From: Leptolinea sp. HRD-7
GTDB taxonomy: Bacteria; Chloroflexota; Anaerolineae; Anaerolineales; Anaerolineaceae
Assembly: GCA_024363285.1 (NCBI GenBank)
Contig: AP024710.1
Coordinates: 496,001-560,000 of the forward strand
Reading direction: 5' to 3'
DNA: 64,000 nt
Positions 9,890-17,882 of the stretch are shown here, piece after piece. A program made the position numbers and the translations under genes. Under the pieces are notes generated by a model. The model saw only the letters and a program-made list of their open reading frames with translations, did no database searches and was not told the DNA's origin. The number at the start of each line of letters is the position of its first letter. Position 1 is the first letter of the stretch.

Positions 9890-10200
9890 CAGATTGCATC
9901 AACCACCTCATTCGTATTTGGTTCGACAACCACCACCTGTGGTGAACGCTGGCGATGGGGAGATGATGCCCTCTGGTCTTCACGAGTTGCGGAACGTTGC
10001 TCAAAAGTTTCTTGTGGGTAACCTTCTTTCCCTGTTTCACTTCTCTTTTCGGTAGTATTCCAAGGTCGAAGCCGGAACAAGAGACTCATCTGGGCAATTA
10101 GCGCCGCAAATGCAGTGATGATGAGGACGCCTGCCATCAGGATGATCATGACGATCACACCTAAAGCAGGTCCGCGCAGCAAATCCATCAGTTGTGACAT
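9868..10200 (-). CDS. Small membrane protein of the transfer operon
   Basis: 110 residues, starting at an ATG with GGAGG 6 bases upstream; a TTG 12 bases further up is a less likely start. One or two hydrophobic helices lie at residues 10-42 (GVIVMIILMAGVLIITAFAA). A basic, Arg/Ser-rich tail follows (ATREDQRASSPHRQRSP) and then VVVVEPNTNEVVDAIWWETV. No family was recognised. Its place directly before the VirB4-like motor suggests a membrane adaptor for that ATPase, comparable in position to VirB3, but sequence evidence for that is lacking. Confidence 0.7.
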   Translation of the reverse strand: MSQLMDLLRGPALGVIVMIILMAGVLIITAFAALIAQMSLLFRLRPWNTTEKRSETGKEGYPQETFEQRSATREDQRASSPHRQRSPQVVVVEPNTNEVVDAIWWETVKQ

Positions 10201-10351
10201 ATTGACCTCCAATCGTTGAAATAGAATCTGGCGTTAAACAAGAATTTCCAACGTTCATAAGACTCTCACCTAAAAGGTAGAGTACGCGAAGCGTCCCTTT
10301 GGGATAAATCAAGCAAGCCCACGATTTTGTGTGCTGGTTTCATCTATCACC

Positions 10352-11035
10352 CTATCTTCTGGTTCGATAGCGATTGATCAACTCGCTGGCGCCTGCCAAT
10401 GGATTGACCAACGACATCGGATTGATCAGAACTTGCTGCAGCAACATGGTAAAATAACCTAACGGGATCACCAACCACAAAGCCCAAAGAATAATCGTAG
10501 TTACATTTTCGCGTGTATTCGCAATCACAGCTGATGCGCTTTCAGATGTCCCTATCAGTGCAGCCCATTGATCTGCTGATAATTGAGCGGTGTATGCCAG
10601 GTAGAGCCGGCTTCCGATGACGGCCAGGGAATAAATCGCAATTCCCGATTTCATATTCCACAAAAGGGTATGTTCCTGCATGTGCACCAGTAAAAGGATG
10701 ATTGTGCCAGCGATCCACATTGCTGCACCCAGCCAGGGAACCGGTGCTCCCATCCCCCATTGGCTAATTACCCACAACACCAGAATAATCGCCGTTGTGA
10801 TTTGAGCTGTGTATAAATCCGGAGTAGCAGCCTCCCGCCCACTTCGTCCTGGTCGGAAAGCTGCTCTGGATTGCACACGTTGATCCACGAAACGGATGAT
10901 CAACCCTGCACAAAGAATACTTACCAGAGCAGCTCCAGATTCGCCAAGCCAGTAAACGGTTGCGAGGACGCCGTTCAACAGGTAAGTAGGCAGAGCAGCG
11001 AGAAAATCTCCAAAGACGACAAAATAATCTGTCAT
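10352..11035 (-). CDS. Polytopic membrane protein of the transfer operon (VirB6-like by position)
   Basis: 227 residues with five or six predicted membrane segments: around 10-50 (LLNGVLATVYWLGESGAALV), 75-95, 98-118 (LGAAMWIAGTIILLLVHM), 130-150 and 180-205. The start is an ATG with GGAGG upstream, just after the stop of the 39-residue gene. No domain is recognised with certainty. A multi-helix inner membrane protein lying between a VirB8-like and a VirB4-like gene matches the usual position of the VirB6/TrbL channel component, so that is the working guess. It could also be a Tad platform substitute. The 150 bases between this gene and the next (10201-10351) hold no convincing ORF. Confidence 0.65.
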   Translation of the reverse strand: MTDYFVVFGDFLAALPTYLLNGVLATVYWLGESGAALVSILCAGLIIRFVDQRVQSRAAFRPGRSGREAATPDLYTAQITTAIILVLWVISQWGMGAPVPWLGAAMWIAGTIILLLVHMQEHTLLWNMKSGIAIYSLAVIGSRLYLAYTAQLSADQWAALIGTSESASAVIANTRENVTTIILWALWLVIPLGYFTMLLQQVLINPMSLVNPLAGASELINRYRTRR

Positions 11036-11049
11036 GAACCAATGCCTCC

Positions 11050-11169
11050 TTACTTGTCATAATCGTTTCGTGGGTACCACAACCCAATCACCAGTAGTAA
11101 ATAGATGGCGGCAATGAAACCCAGGACGACTGTAAGCAACACACCGACCGCAATCGGTAAAATCTGCAC
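11050..11169 (-). CDS. 39-residue single-helix membrane peptide
   Basis: A GTG-initiated ORF of 39 codons fills the gap between the secreted protein and the polytopic membrane protein. It begins VQILPIAVGVLLTVVLGF and continues through IAAIYLLLVIGLWYPRND to the stop. Nearly the whole length is one hydrophobic helix with a short charged C-terminus. It starts 9 bases after the previous stop, and its stop is followed at once by the GGAGG of the next gene, so its spacing is that of a real operon gene. The start codon and upstream signal are weak. It may be a channel accessory or pilin-like subunit, but that is a guess from size and position. Confidence 0.55.
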   Translation of the reverse strand: MQILPIAVGVLLTVVLGFIAAIYLLLVIGLWYPRNDYDK

Positions 11170-11178
11170 TTTGATCTT

Positions 11179-12471
11179 TTAAGGCACCAATGCCGGAAGA
11201 GCTACATATACTTGCATCGTTCCATCAACCCTTACTCGCCTCGGCTGGGTGATTGGAACTCCGCGGAAGCGAGTGCCCGTGGTCACTACGTCCATTCGCA
11301 AGTTGAAGGTTCCTGGATCTGCAAATGGAACACGGAGTGCCTGGCCAGTAGCAGTACAGGTGCCGCCGCCATCACATCCGCCTGTCCATGAACCAATTCC
11401 GGGAATCAGGGTGAAATATGCCTGATGGACGAAGGCTTCATAATGGGTTTGACCTAATCTACCGGTGATCCAATCCTGGCTGGCGGCATCCAATGCTGCA
11501 GTAGCTTGCAACGAAGCTACCGCATCCGGCAAATGTTCTACATGTGTCCGGCATTCCTTGAATAACATTTCTGTATCTGAGACACCATCATTGATAGCTG
11601 ATCCAGCTCCGGTATTGCAATTGGCGGTTTCTCCGGAATTGGCTGAGCGGCAAACATCTCTTTCTTCATAAATCGGCTCATACCAGGTGAAAATCACTGG
11701 AGGAACTGTCACCCTGACCTGGATATCTGCACCGCGGCGGTTTTCGGTATCTTGTCCCACAACAAGGGGATTGTTCGGCGCAGTTTTTTGAATGACGAGG
11801 ACAGGTTGTTGCATAGAAACCGTTGGGTCAGGACACTCCCTTGGGGGAGGAGGCGGGGTGACAATTCCCGAGCACCCCCCTGGAATGGCCGCACAGTTTT
11901 GTGAACCATTCAAATACAACAAATACAACGAGCGTAGAGCGCCATCATTCCAAGTCATTTGAAGCAGGGTTGTGATGAATCCCCACCCGGAGAAATAGGT
12001 CCAAACATCTTGCTGACCATTGAGAACCGCTCCCCAAAATTGGTCCGGGCTGGTGTACTCTGGATGTTCCGCCTGTACCTTGCTCCAATCCAGATTATCG
12101 CCGGCAACAAGCCCAAGAAAAGAGATCAGGCTGCCGTAACCATTTCCCAGTGATCCATAGGAGCCGGTCAAACCGCTTGCTTGGGGGTTCATGGCCATAA
12201 AAAATAGCGTCGAGGCAGAGGGTAAGACGACGATATTCCCACTAGGCGTTTGATAGAGATGATAATTTGCATCAAGATCAATGGACTGGCCAAAGGGCAG
12301 TTCAATTGACATCCAATCGGGGTGATCTGTGGTAACTCCCAGATCAATCAAATCAGGATTCAGATTTCCATCCGGTTGAAAAACTTCTGACCAGGGATCA
12401 GTACCCTGAGCATAAACAGCAGATGGTATGAGCAAGGTCAAGACGACAATGATCAGGAAAAATCTTTTCAC
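11179..12471 (-). CDS. Secreted protein of the transfer operon, unknown function
   Basis: 430 residues with a clear signal peptide (FFLIIVVLTLLIPSAVYAQG, cleavage near residue 22). The N-terminal half contains a Trp/Tyr-rich domain (NYHLYQTPSGNIVVLPS, YFSGWGFITTLLQMTW). A short Pro run (PPPPPRECPDP) is a linker. The C-terminal half has several Cys (CRSANSGETANC, CDGGGTCTATG), so disulfide bonds outside the cell are likely, and it ends in beta-rich sequence. The start is GTG, and its first base overlaps the TAG of the upstream gene. I do not recognise a family. The position suggests an extracytoplasmic part of the transfer apparatus such as an adhesin, cap or VirB9-like element. Confidence 0.75.
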   Translation of the reverse strand: MKRFFLIIVVLTLLIPSAVYAQGTDPWSEVFQPDGNLNPDLIDLGVTTDHPDWMSIELPFGQSIDLDANYHLYQTPSGNIVVLPSASTLFFMAMNPQASGLTGSYGSLGNGYGSLISFLGLVAGDNLDWSKVQAEHPEYTSPDQFWGAVLNGQQDVWTYFSGWGFITTLLQMTWNDGALRSLYLLYLNGSQNCAAIPGGCSGIVTPPPPPRECPDPTVSMQQPVLVIQKTAPNNPLVVGQDTENRRGADIQVRVTVPPVIFTWYEPIYEERDVCRSANSGETANCNTGAGSAINDGVSDTEMLFKECRTHVEHLPDAVASLQATAALDAASQDWITGRLGQTHYEAFVHQAYFTLIPGIGSWTGGCDGGGTCTATGQALRVPFADPGTFNLRMDVVTTGTRFRGVPITQPRRVRVDGTMQVYVALPALVP

Positions 12472-13031
12472 TACTTCTTTCCTTCTTCTACAGTTGTGGT
12501 GGAAGGTTTTCCCCGAGCAAGAATCGCATCGATTTCCTCTTCCATCAGGAAACGATCAAACTTCCAACCACTTTCTGTTTTCGCGAGAACAACATATGCT
12601 GTATCCTGGGTTTTATTGCTACCCGGTAAGGGAGAAGATAGCGTGATGGTCATCTCCCAGACTTGCTCGGAACCATTGTCTGCTACTTTTTCTACTGCCT
12701 GCGTGGCAGCTGTGACCACAGATTTGGCATCTACGTATTTTTCCCACATACGGTCTACGCCGGTCGAAAACAGCTCGCATCCAGCGGGAGTGCTTACCTC
12801 GCAGATACGCTCAAGCCAGGCTTCTTTTCCTTCCTGATAATTCACCTGGAAGACCTTCTCGATGGCATTGACCGCTGCAGTAGAAACCAGACTATCTTCA
12901 TTGGTTGATGCTTCAGAACCTTGCTCAGTACGAAGTGGCCAGTTTTCGATAATCAGGATACCTATAGCAACGACAACTGCCAGGATGATGGCAATGATCA
13001 GATTGCGTTTTGAGACTGGAATTTCTTTCAA
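12471..13031 (-). CDS. Membrane-anchored VirB8/TcpC-like protein, first gene of the operon
   Basis: 186 residues. The N-terminus is short and cytoplasmic. A single membrane helix (about 10-28, LIIAIILAVVVAIGILII) precedes an extracytoplasmic domain of roughly 130 residues with WLERICEVSTPAGCELF, two Cys, and a beta-strand-rich end (VWEMTITLSSPLP, DTAYVVLAKTESGWKFDRFL). The topology and the final strand-Trp-Lys pattern resemble the NTF2-like domains of VirB8/TcpC conjugation proteins; that assignment is by pattern, not by strong motifs. The start is TTG with AAGGAG upstream. It heads the minus-strand operon behind a structured leader. Confidence 0.62.
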   Translation of the reverse strand: MKEIPVSKRNLIIAIILAVVVAIGILIIENWPLRTEQGSEASTNEDSLVSTAAVNAIEKVFQVNYQEGKEAWLERICEVSTPAGCELFSTGVDRMWEKYVDAKSVVTAATQAVEKVADNGSEQVWEMTITLSSPLPGSNKTQDTAYVVLAKTESGWKFDRFLMEEEIDAILARGKPSTTTVEEGKK

Positions 13032-13071
13032 TTTTTTCTCCTTTTCCGGTTAACGGGTTTGAAAGTTAGTT

Positions 13072-13153
13072 AAAACAAAAGCGACCATTCAGATCTCAAC
13101 ACCTATTTACACGCACGCAAGTTGTGTAAACAGGGAAGAAGCTGATGGTCGCT
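13072..13153 (-). promoter_or_regulatory. Nested hairpin in the leader of the transfer operon
   Basis: Read on the minus strand, AGCGACCATCAG (13153-13142) pairs with the mirrored arm ending at 13080 (TGAATGGTCGCT), which is followed by TTTTGTTTT. Inside, TTACAC and GTGTAA form a second smaller hairpin around a short loop. A strong stem followed by a T run, 40-50 bases before the first gene, looks like an intrinsic terminator or attenuator within the leader. It could also be a protein- or DNA-processing site (oriT-like), but nothing in the sequence settles this. Confidence 0.5.
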
Positions 13154-13289
13154 CCAAGGATTTTTTGGAACAGCTGAGGATTATCAGCGACCGAACAGAT
13201 ATTTGGTTGTGACTCTAATCATAGCAAGAAGAAAGCACCTATCCTAGGGGGACATATTTGACTAAATTAGGAAAAATGCGGAAATTAAC

Positions 13290-13318
13290 TTGACATAGCA
13301 ATACTAGAGTATTACATT
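13290..13318 (+). promoter_or_regulatory. Promoter with a palindromic operator in its spacer
   Basis: TTGACA at 13290-13295 and TACATT at 13313-13318 are separated by 17 bases. The spacer and its edges contain the 14-base perfect palindrome AATACTAGAGTATT (13300-13313). This sits directly before the ribbon-helix-helix gene at 13350, which fits simple autorepression. Confidence 0.7.
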
Positions 13319-13349
13319 ATAAATAACCTAACCGATAAGGAAAACGAGC

Positions 13350-13604
13350 ATGCCGAAAACAAATTCTGCGAGTAAACCAGTTCGATCTTTTCGAATAAGC
13401 CCAGAAGGCGTAAGTCAATTAAGAGCGATGGCAAACGTTATGGGACGGAGTGAAAGCGATGTGATTGAGGTTGCTCTAGATCGAATGTATCGCGAGGAGA
13501 TTCGTTATAACCGGGTCCTAAGAGAAGGTGCCCGACCAGAAGATAAGTATCAGACAAATAAAGAGAATGAAGGAGAAAATGAAATTCATCGTAGTGATTC
13601 TTAA
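13350..13604 (+). CDS. Ribbon-helix-helix (Arc/CopG-type) regulator
   Basis: 84 residues. The core SFRISPEGVSQLRAMANVMG followed by RSESDVIEVALDRMY has the strand-helix-helix pattern of RHH DNA-binding proteins. The N-terminus is basic and the C-terminus is hydrophilic and probably disordered. AAGGA lies before the ATG. It is divergent from the transfer operon and sits behind a palindrome placed inside its own promoter. It may therefore control itself and, across the divergent region, the transfer operon. Mobile elements often use such proteins to keep transfer genes silent. The next gene begins inside its last 26 bases. Confidence 0.72.
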   Translation: MPKTNSASKPVRSFRISPEGVSQLRAMANVMGRSESDVIEVALDRMYREEIRYNRVLREGARPEDKYQTNKENEGENEIHRSDS

Positions 13605-14055
13605 GTTGATTGGATGGGTTGTCAAAACAACAGTCATCCTGGCTATTTGTTCCAGTATTTTATTCGTTGCCTACAAAGGAAACCAGCCTATGCAGGTTCC
13701 TGAAGCGCCAAAAGGAATGACATACTTCGAATTCATTGCTGACCGGATAGATGCTGCAAAAACGGTAGAACCTTCACGGTGCGGGTGGGGCATGATGCTA
13801 TCTTTAGCCACTCTGGGCCCAATTTATTCATTTGTTTATACCGAAGTTGGCATTCATCCGGATGGAGCTCTTGCGCGAGGCACCGCCCCAGATCCAGATA
13901 TCCCAAAGGATGTGGCAAATGCTAAGTGGTATGAAATGCCTGGAATCTGGTGGAATACGGTTGAAAGATTATCTTGGACGATGTTAGGGAAACAGGCTAT
14001 TTATGGATGTAATTTTAGACCAGTGTTACCACAATTCGGTTTACAATCGCCTTAA
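13579..14055 (+). CDS. Small single-pass membrane protein, unknown
   Basis: 158 residues, taking the ATG with AAGGAG just upstream; this start overlaps the end of the RHH gene by 26 bases. One membrane helix (residues about 3-30, VKTTVILAICSSILFVAYKG) is followed by a domain with several Trp and Pro (GIWWNTVERLSWTML) and two Cys. No family was recognised. Coupling to a regulator suggests a role in element maintenance or entry exclusion, but this is speculation. Confidence 0.65.
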   Translation: MKFIVVILKLIGWVVKTTVILAICSSILFVAYKGNQPMQVPEAPKGMTYFEFIADRIDAAKTVEPSRCGWGMMLSLATLGPIYSFVYTEVGIHPDGALARGTAPDPDIPKDVANAKWYEMPGIWWNTVERLSWTMLGKQAIYGCNFRPVLPQFGLQSP

Positions 14056-14119
14056 AATTATTGATAAATGGAATCCGAGCCCCATAAGATTATATTAAAT
14101 TTCTCTAGATACACTCAAC

Positions 14120-14155
14120 AATAAGGACTGCATTAAAGCTAGTGCAGTCCTTATT
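14120..14155. terminator. Bidirectional terminator hairpin
   Basis: AATAAGGACTGCA (14120-14132) and TGCAGTCCTTATT (14143-14155) form a perfect 13-bp stem with a 10-base loop, flanked by T-rich sequence to the right and A-rich sequence to the left. It lies between the plus-strand membrane gene and the convergent P1B ATPase and can stop both. Confidence 0.85.
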
Positions 14156-14281
14156 ATTCAAGGTTTATTTTCCAACTGCTAATTTGTCCAACTGTGCTTC
14201 ATATCAACTGAAATGTATACTGTTTGATAAATGAGGTTTTGGTAAAATATGTTGAAGAATACACTCGATTTTGATTATGGA

Positions 14282-16408
14282 TTAATTTTTAAGCATTCGT
14301 AAACCACTTCCAATGACGACAAACTCACTAATCTCATGTGCTAGCACTGCAATTGGCAATGTAAACCAACCTCCTATAGCACCAACTACCAATGCTCCAA
14401 TCACTACTGCAGATAGGACTAGATTCTGATTGACGACAGATTGATTGCGCTTCGCCAGGTGAAGCGCATAAGCCAGTTTCTCTAGATCGTCGGCCATCAA
14501 TGCCACGTCAGCCGTCTCCAGAGCCACATCCGTCCCCGCCGCACCCATCGCGACGCCAACCGTCGCCTCGGCGAGCGCAGGGGCATCGTTGACCCCATCG
14601 CCTACCATAGCCACGTGTCCATACCGGGAAGTCAGGTCGCGTACCTTGATCGCCTTATCCTCAGGTTTCAGGTCGGCGTACACTTCATCGATCCCCAATT
14701 CGCGGGCGATAGCCTGGGCGGTACGCTCATTGTCGCCGGTCAGCATGACCACTTTTTCAGCTCCCGCGGCGTGCATCGCATCGATCGCTTTCTGTGCGTT
14801 GGGACGGATGTTGTCACGGATGGCAATCATGCCCCAAGGAGCTTGTTCATCACCCAGCACGACCACGGTTTTTCCTTCGCTCTGCAGATGATTGATATCC
14901 TCCCAGGAGCTTTCCAGAGAGATTCCCAGCTTTGATTGGAACAGGTCCGGGCTGCCAACATAAATTGTTCGTCCATCCAAACGGGCAGAAGCACCCGCCC
15001 CGGTTAATGAACGAAAATCGTTAAGATCGGCAGGTTGGACCTGCTGTTGTTCTGCGTGACGGACGATAGCCTGAGCTAGCGGGTGGCCACTGCGCCGCTC
15101 GATTCCGGCAGCCACAGCCAACAGTTCCAGCTTTGAGGTTGTCATTCGATCCGCGTCCTGGCGAAGAAGAACCACATCAGTCACTTCCGGTTCGCCGCGG
15201 GTCAGCGTACCGGTCTTGTCCATCGCCACCACCTTGACTTTTGCCAGCTCCTCGACGTACACGCCCCCTTTGATAAGCACCCCATTCCGTGCGCCGGTGC
15301 CCAGAGAAGCCACCAATGTAATCGGGATGGAAATGACCAAGGCGCAGGGTGCGGCAGCAACGATAAACACTGTTGCCCGGGTGATCCACGTTACCCAGTT
15401 TGCGCTAAACAGAAGCGACGGGATAACGGCGATGAGAATGCCGATAAGCAAAACGATGGGACTGTAGCGTGCGCCGAAACGCTCAATGAAGCGCTGGCTT
15501 TTGCCTTTCTTTTCTTGGGCTTCTTCAACCATGGTGATAATGCGGGCGATGGTGTTATCCGCAAAGGTTTTTGTCGCGCGGACTTCCAAGGCGCCTTCGC
15601 CATTTATGCTACCGGCAAAGACCGGGTCGCCCAACTGCTTCTCCACTGGGACGCTCTCGCCGGTTACAGGGGCCTGGTTGACGCTTGAAGTCCCGACCAG
15701 CACTTCGCCATCGGTCGCCATGGACTGCCCCGGTTTGACGATGAACACATCCCCAACCACCAGCTCTTCGACCGGGATCTCCAATTCGCGACCATTGCGT
15801 CGAACCAGCGCCACCTTGGGTGCGAGGTTCATCAGCGCTTTAATCGCCGCGCGAGTTTTCTCTTCTGTGTAGCCCTCAGCGGCTTCGCTAATGGAATAGA
15901 GGAAGACCAGCATAGCCCCTTCCAACGGCTCACCCATGATGGCAGCCGTAATCGCAGCGACGCTCATCAGAAGTTCGATACCTATCTGGCGCTCGAAGAT
16001 CAATTCTTCAATAGCTTCGCGGCCAAAGAAGTATCCGCCAATCAAAATCGCTGCAATAAAAATAACAGTTGAGATGACAACTTGTGCACCAGCCAGACTT
16101 ATAAGCCAGCCAACCAGAAGCAGGACGCCGGAAGCCACCGAAGTCAGCACTTTGGGATTTTTCCATGGTTTTGGCTGTTCAGCCATTTCCATCCCTTTTT
16201 GAGTTGGAAAACCCAGGGTGTCCAATTTTTGTTTCAGAATACTTGGGTTGGTCTGATCAGGGTCAAAGGTCAGGGATACTTTGGCTGATTTCGGATAAAT
16301 CTTCAACCCGACCAAGCCTGGAAAACCTTCCAACCCTCGTTCGATGTTAGCTGCGTCATGTTCGCAGTCAAGGTTGGCAACTCTTAATTCAATCTTATTC
16401 GATTCCAT
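14282..16408 (-). CDS. P1B-type heavy-metal translocating ATPase (APC motif)
   Basis: 708 residues. An N-terminal HMA-like domain (IELRVANLDCEHDAANIERG) has CEHD instead of CxxC. The actuator is QAPVTGESVP, and the phosphorylation site is MDKTGTLTRG. HP is present in RRSGHPLAQAIV, the ATP-binding region reads MLTGDNERTAQAIARELG, and the hinge is MVGDGVNDAPAL. The metal site in the transmembrane region is APCALVIS, not CPC, and the last helix pair carries AHEISEFVVIGSGLR. It should export a soft or transition metal cation from the cytoplasm. The specificity cannot be read from this variant motif. An ArsR repressor lies just upstream in the same direction. Confidence 0.9.
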   Translation of the reverse strand: MESNKIELRVANLDCEHDAANIERGLEGFPGLVGLKIYPKSAKVSLTFDPDQTNPSILKQKLDTLGFPTQKGMEMAEQPKPWKNPKVLTSVASGVLLLVGWLISLAGAQVVISTVIFIAAILIGGYFFGREAIEELIFERQIGIELLMSVAAITAAIMGEPLEGAMLVFLYSISEAAEGYTEEKTRAAIKALMNLAPKVALVRRNGRELEIPVEELVVGDVFIVKPGQSMATDGEVLVGTSSVNQAPVTGESVPVEKQLGDPVFAGSINGEGALEVRATKTFADNTIARIITMVEEAQEKKGKSQRFIERFGARYSPIVLLIGILIAVIPSLLFSANWVTWITRATVFIVAAAPCALVISIPITLVASLGTGARNGVLIKGGVYVEELAKVKVVAMDKTGTLTRGEPEVTDVVLLRQDADRMTTSKLELLAVAAGIERRSGHPLAQAIVRHAEQQQVQPADLNDFRSLTGAGASARLDGRTIYVGSPDLFQSKLGISLESSWEDINHLQSEGKTVVVLGDEQAPWGMIAIRDNIRPNAQKAIDAMHAAGAEKVVMLTGDNERTAQAIARELGIDEVYADLKPEDKAIKVRDLTSRYGHVAMVGDGVNDAPALAEATVGVAMGAAGTDVALETADVALMADDLEKLAYALHLAKRNQSVVNQNLVLSAVVIGALVVGAIGGWFTLPIAVLAHEISEFVVIGSGLRMLKN

Positions 16409-16615
16409 AAAATCTCCATTCAGAGTAAAATATCTGGCTTTTTCAACCAGACAGCTGACGAACTTGGTAAATACTTCTGCTACCTCTCCGAAGTATATTG
16501 TGGGACAAAAAAAGAGAAGAGTTACAGTTAAATGTGCAGATAATCTTTTGGTGCAAAAAAGAGATCTATATTCTCCCTTTTCAGTACAGGACTGATTAAC
16601 TTAGTGATGTATTTT

Positions 16616-16990
16616 TCAACGATTTTCACCTGACTCGTGAGCCAGACTTTTTTTGTGAGGGAGATTATATCGAGTGCACTCGTAAACCCCTAGGGCGACA
16701 TCGGACAGTAATGATTCCGACATTGTGAGTAAGTCACCCACACGATCATCGCTCAGCCGATAATGAACGTATTTCCCTTGTTGTTCTGCTGCCACTAAGC
16801 CACATTCACGAAGACAGCGTAAATGGTTAGACGCATTGGACTGACTCATACACGTCGCCGAGACTATCTCGGTTACGGTTTTCGGACCAGAACGAAGCGT
16901 CTGTAAGATGTTAAGCCGTGCAGGATCCCCAAACCCGCGAAACAGTTTAGCTTGAAGTTGAACACCTTCAGAATTTGAGACAGTAAGCAT
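16616..16990 (-). CDS. ArsR/SmtB-family repressor upstream of the P1B ATPase
   Basis: 124 residues with a winged-helix core: LFRGFGDPARLNILQTLRSG, the recognition region CMSQSNASNHLRCLRECGLV, and the wing QQGKYVHYRLSD. Cys residues near the recognition helix (TCMS, RCLRECG) and one in the C-terminal helix (YECTRY) suggest a thiol metal site of the CadC/CmtR kind. It is followed by a 207-base gap and then the ATPase on the same strand, so it probably controls both. An AT-rich palindrome lies upstream of its start. Confidence 0.88.
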   Translation of the reverse strand: MLTVSNSEGVQLQAKLFRGFGDPARLNILQTLRSGPKTVTEIVSATCMSQSNASNHLRCLRECGLVAAEQQGKYVHYRLSDDRVGDLLTMSESLLSDVALGVYECTRYNLPHKKSLAHESGENR

Positions 16991-17017
16991 GGATTACTCC
17001 TACATTGTTATACATTT

Positions 17018-17041
17018 ATATATCACAATACAATGATATAT
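17018..17041. promoter_or_regulatory. Candidate operator of the minus-strand ArsR gene
   Basis: ATATATCA (17018-17025) and TGATATAT (17034-17041) form a perfect inverted repeat around CAATACAA, about 30 bases upstream of the ArsR start. The arm length and AT-rich character fit ArsR/SmtB operators. Confidence 0.6.
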
Positions 17042-17117
17042 TATTCTAAACATGAATTTATGTCAAGGACACGATCAATTTCGAGTAGGAACGTTAATAT
17101 CAATAACCCACCCTCTC

Positions 17118-17170
17118 TTGACAAGAAAATCAAATTGTAATAATATAAACTATAGTTGAGCAAATGTTCA
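17118..17170 (+). promoter_or_regulatory. Strong promoter with an SmtB-type operator
   Basis: TTGACA (17118-17123) and TAATAT (17141-17146) have 17-base spacing. Immediately downstream, TGAGCAAATGTTCA (17157-17170) matches the 6-2-6 inverted-repeat layout of SmtB/CzrA operators with one mismatch. It overlaps the expected transcription start, so a bound repressor would block the polymerase. The target is the adjacent repressor and P1B-4 ATPase operon. Confidence 0.78.
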
Positions 17171-17202
17171 ACAATTAATTAACAATAAGGCTAACTATTC
17201 CA

Positions 17203-17511
17203 ATGACCTCTGAAAAAAAATGCGTTGTTGATGAAATGACCGCCAGTCGTATCGCCAGCTTATTTGAATCATTGAGTAATCCAACTCGCGTTCGTATTAT
17301 TTCTTCTTTGTTGGATGGAGAAGTCAACGTTGGTGACCTCGTTCAACTTATTGGATTAAGCAAATCGGCAATTTCCCATCAACTAAGGGGATTGCGTGAT
17401 AAACGTGTTATCCGCTCTAGAAAACAAGGAAGACAAGTGTATATTTCACTTGATGATGAACATATAAGCGAGATGTTTCAACGCGGATTGGACCATGTGT
17501 GCCATGAATAA
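17203..17511 (+). CDS. SmtB/CzrA-type zinc-family repressor
   Basis: 102 residues. The winged-helix core is ESLSNPTRVRIISSLL and GLSKSAISHQLRGLRDKRVI, with a wing at RKQGRQVYISLDD. The last helix carries the full alpha-5 metal site D85-x-H87-x10-H98-x2-H101, the Zn/Co/Ni-sensing signature of SmtB and CzrA. When metal binds, such repressors leave the DNA. A TGA-N8-TCA operator lies 33 bases before the start. It leads an operon with a small membrane gene and the P1B-4 ATPase. Confidence 0.9.
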   Translation: MTSEKKCVVDEMTASRIASLFESLSNPTRVRIISSLLDGEVNVGDLVQLIGLSKSAISHQLRGLRDKRVIRSRKQGRQVYISLDDEHISEMFQRGLDHVCHE

Positions 17512-17785
17512 CAAACGAAATTCCACACACAATATTTTTTTGCTCATGATGATTCTTATTTCACTCTGCATAGGTATTCATTTTCTCCATGATTTACAAC
17601 CAGGGCACTCAGATATTTTTGGAAGTAGTTCTGGTGTCTGTACCGGGATAATTCATTATGGAATTATTATTAGTTTTATCCCAAGTGCATTTTTCGTCGG
17701 ATTACTATTTAATTATTCATTATTTTACATACTCTTCCCCCGTGTAAATAAAAATTCGATTTTTATTCCTCCGCCTATTCATTAA
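17495..17785 (+). CDS. Small two-helix membrane protein in the metal operon
   Basis: 96 residues from the ATG at 17495, which overlaps the repressor end; an ATG at 17504 is an alternative and neither has a strong Shine-Dalgarno. Two hydrophobic segments (about 14-33 and 50-78) flank a loop with HFLHDLQPGHSD, which could bind metal through its histidines. No family was recognised. The operon position suggests an accessory for metal export. Confidence 0.6.
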   Translation: MCAMNNKRNSTHNIFLLMMILISLCIGIHFLHDLQPGHSDIFGSSSGVCTGIIHYGIIISFIPSAFFVGLLFNYSLFYILFPRVNKNSIFIPPPIH

Positions 17786-17882
17786 AAAACCGAACTTGTT
17801 GTTACTAACCAGATGCTTATTTGAGCGTCTATGTATAGCTATATTTTCATTTATCAATAAAAGAATTATTAAGGACAAATCA

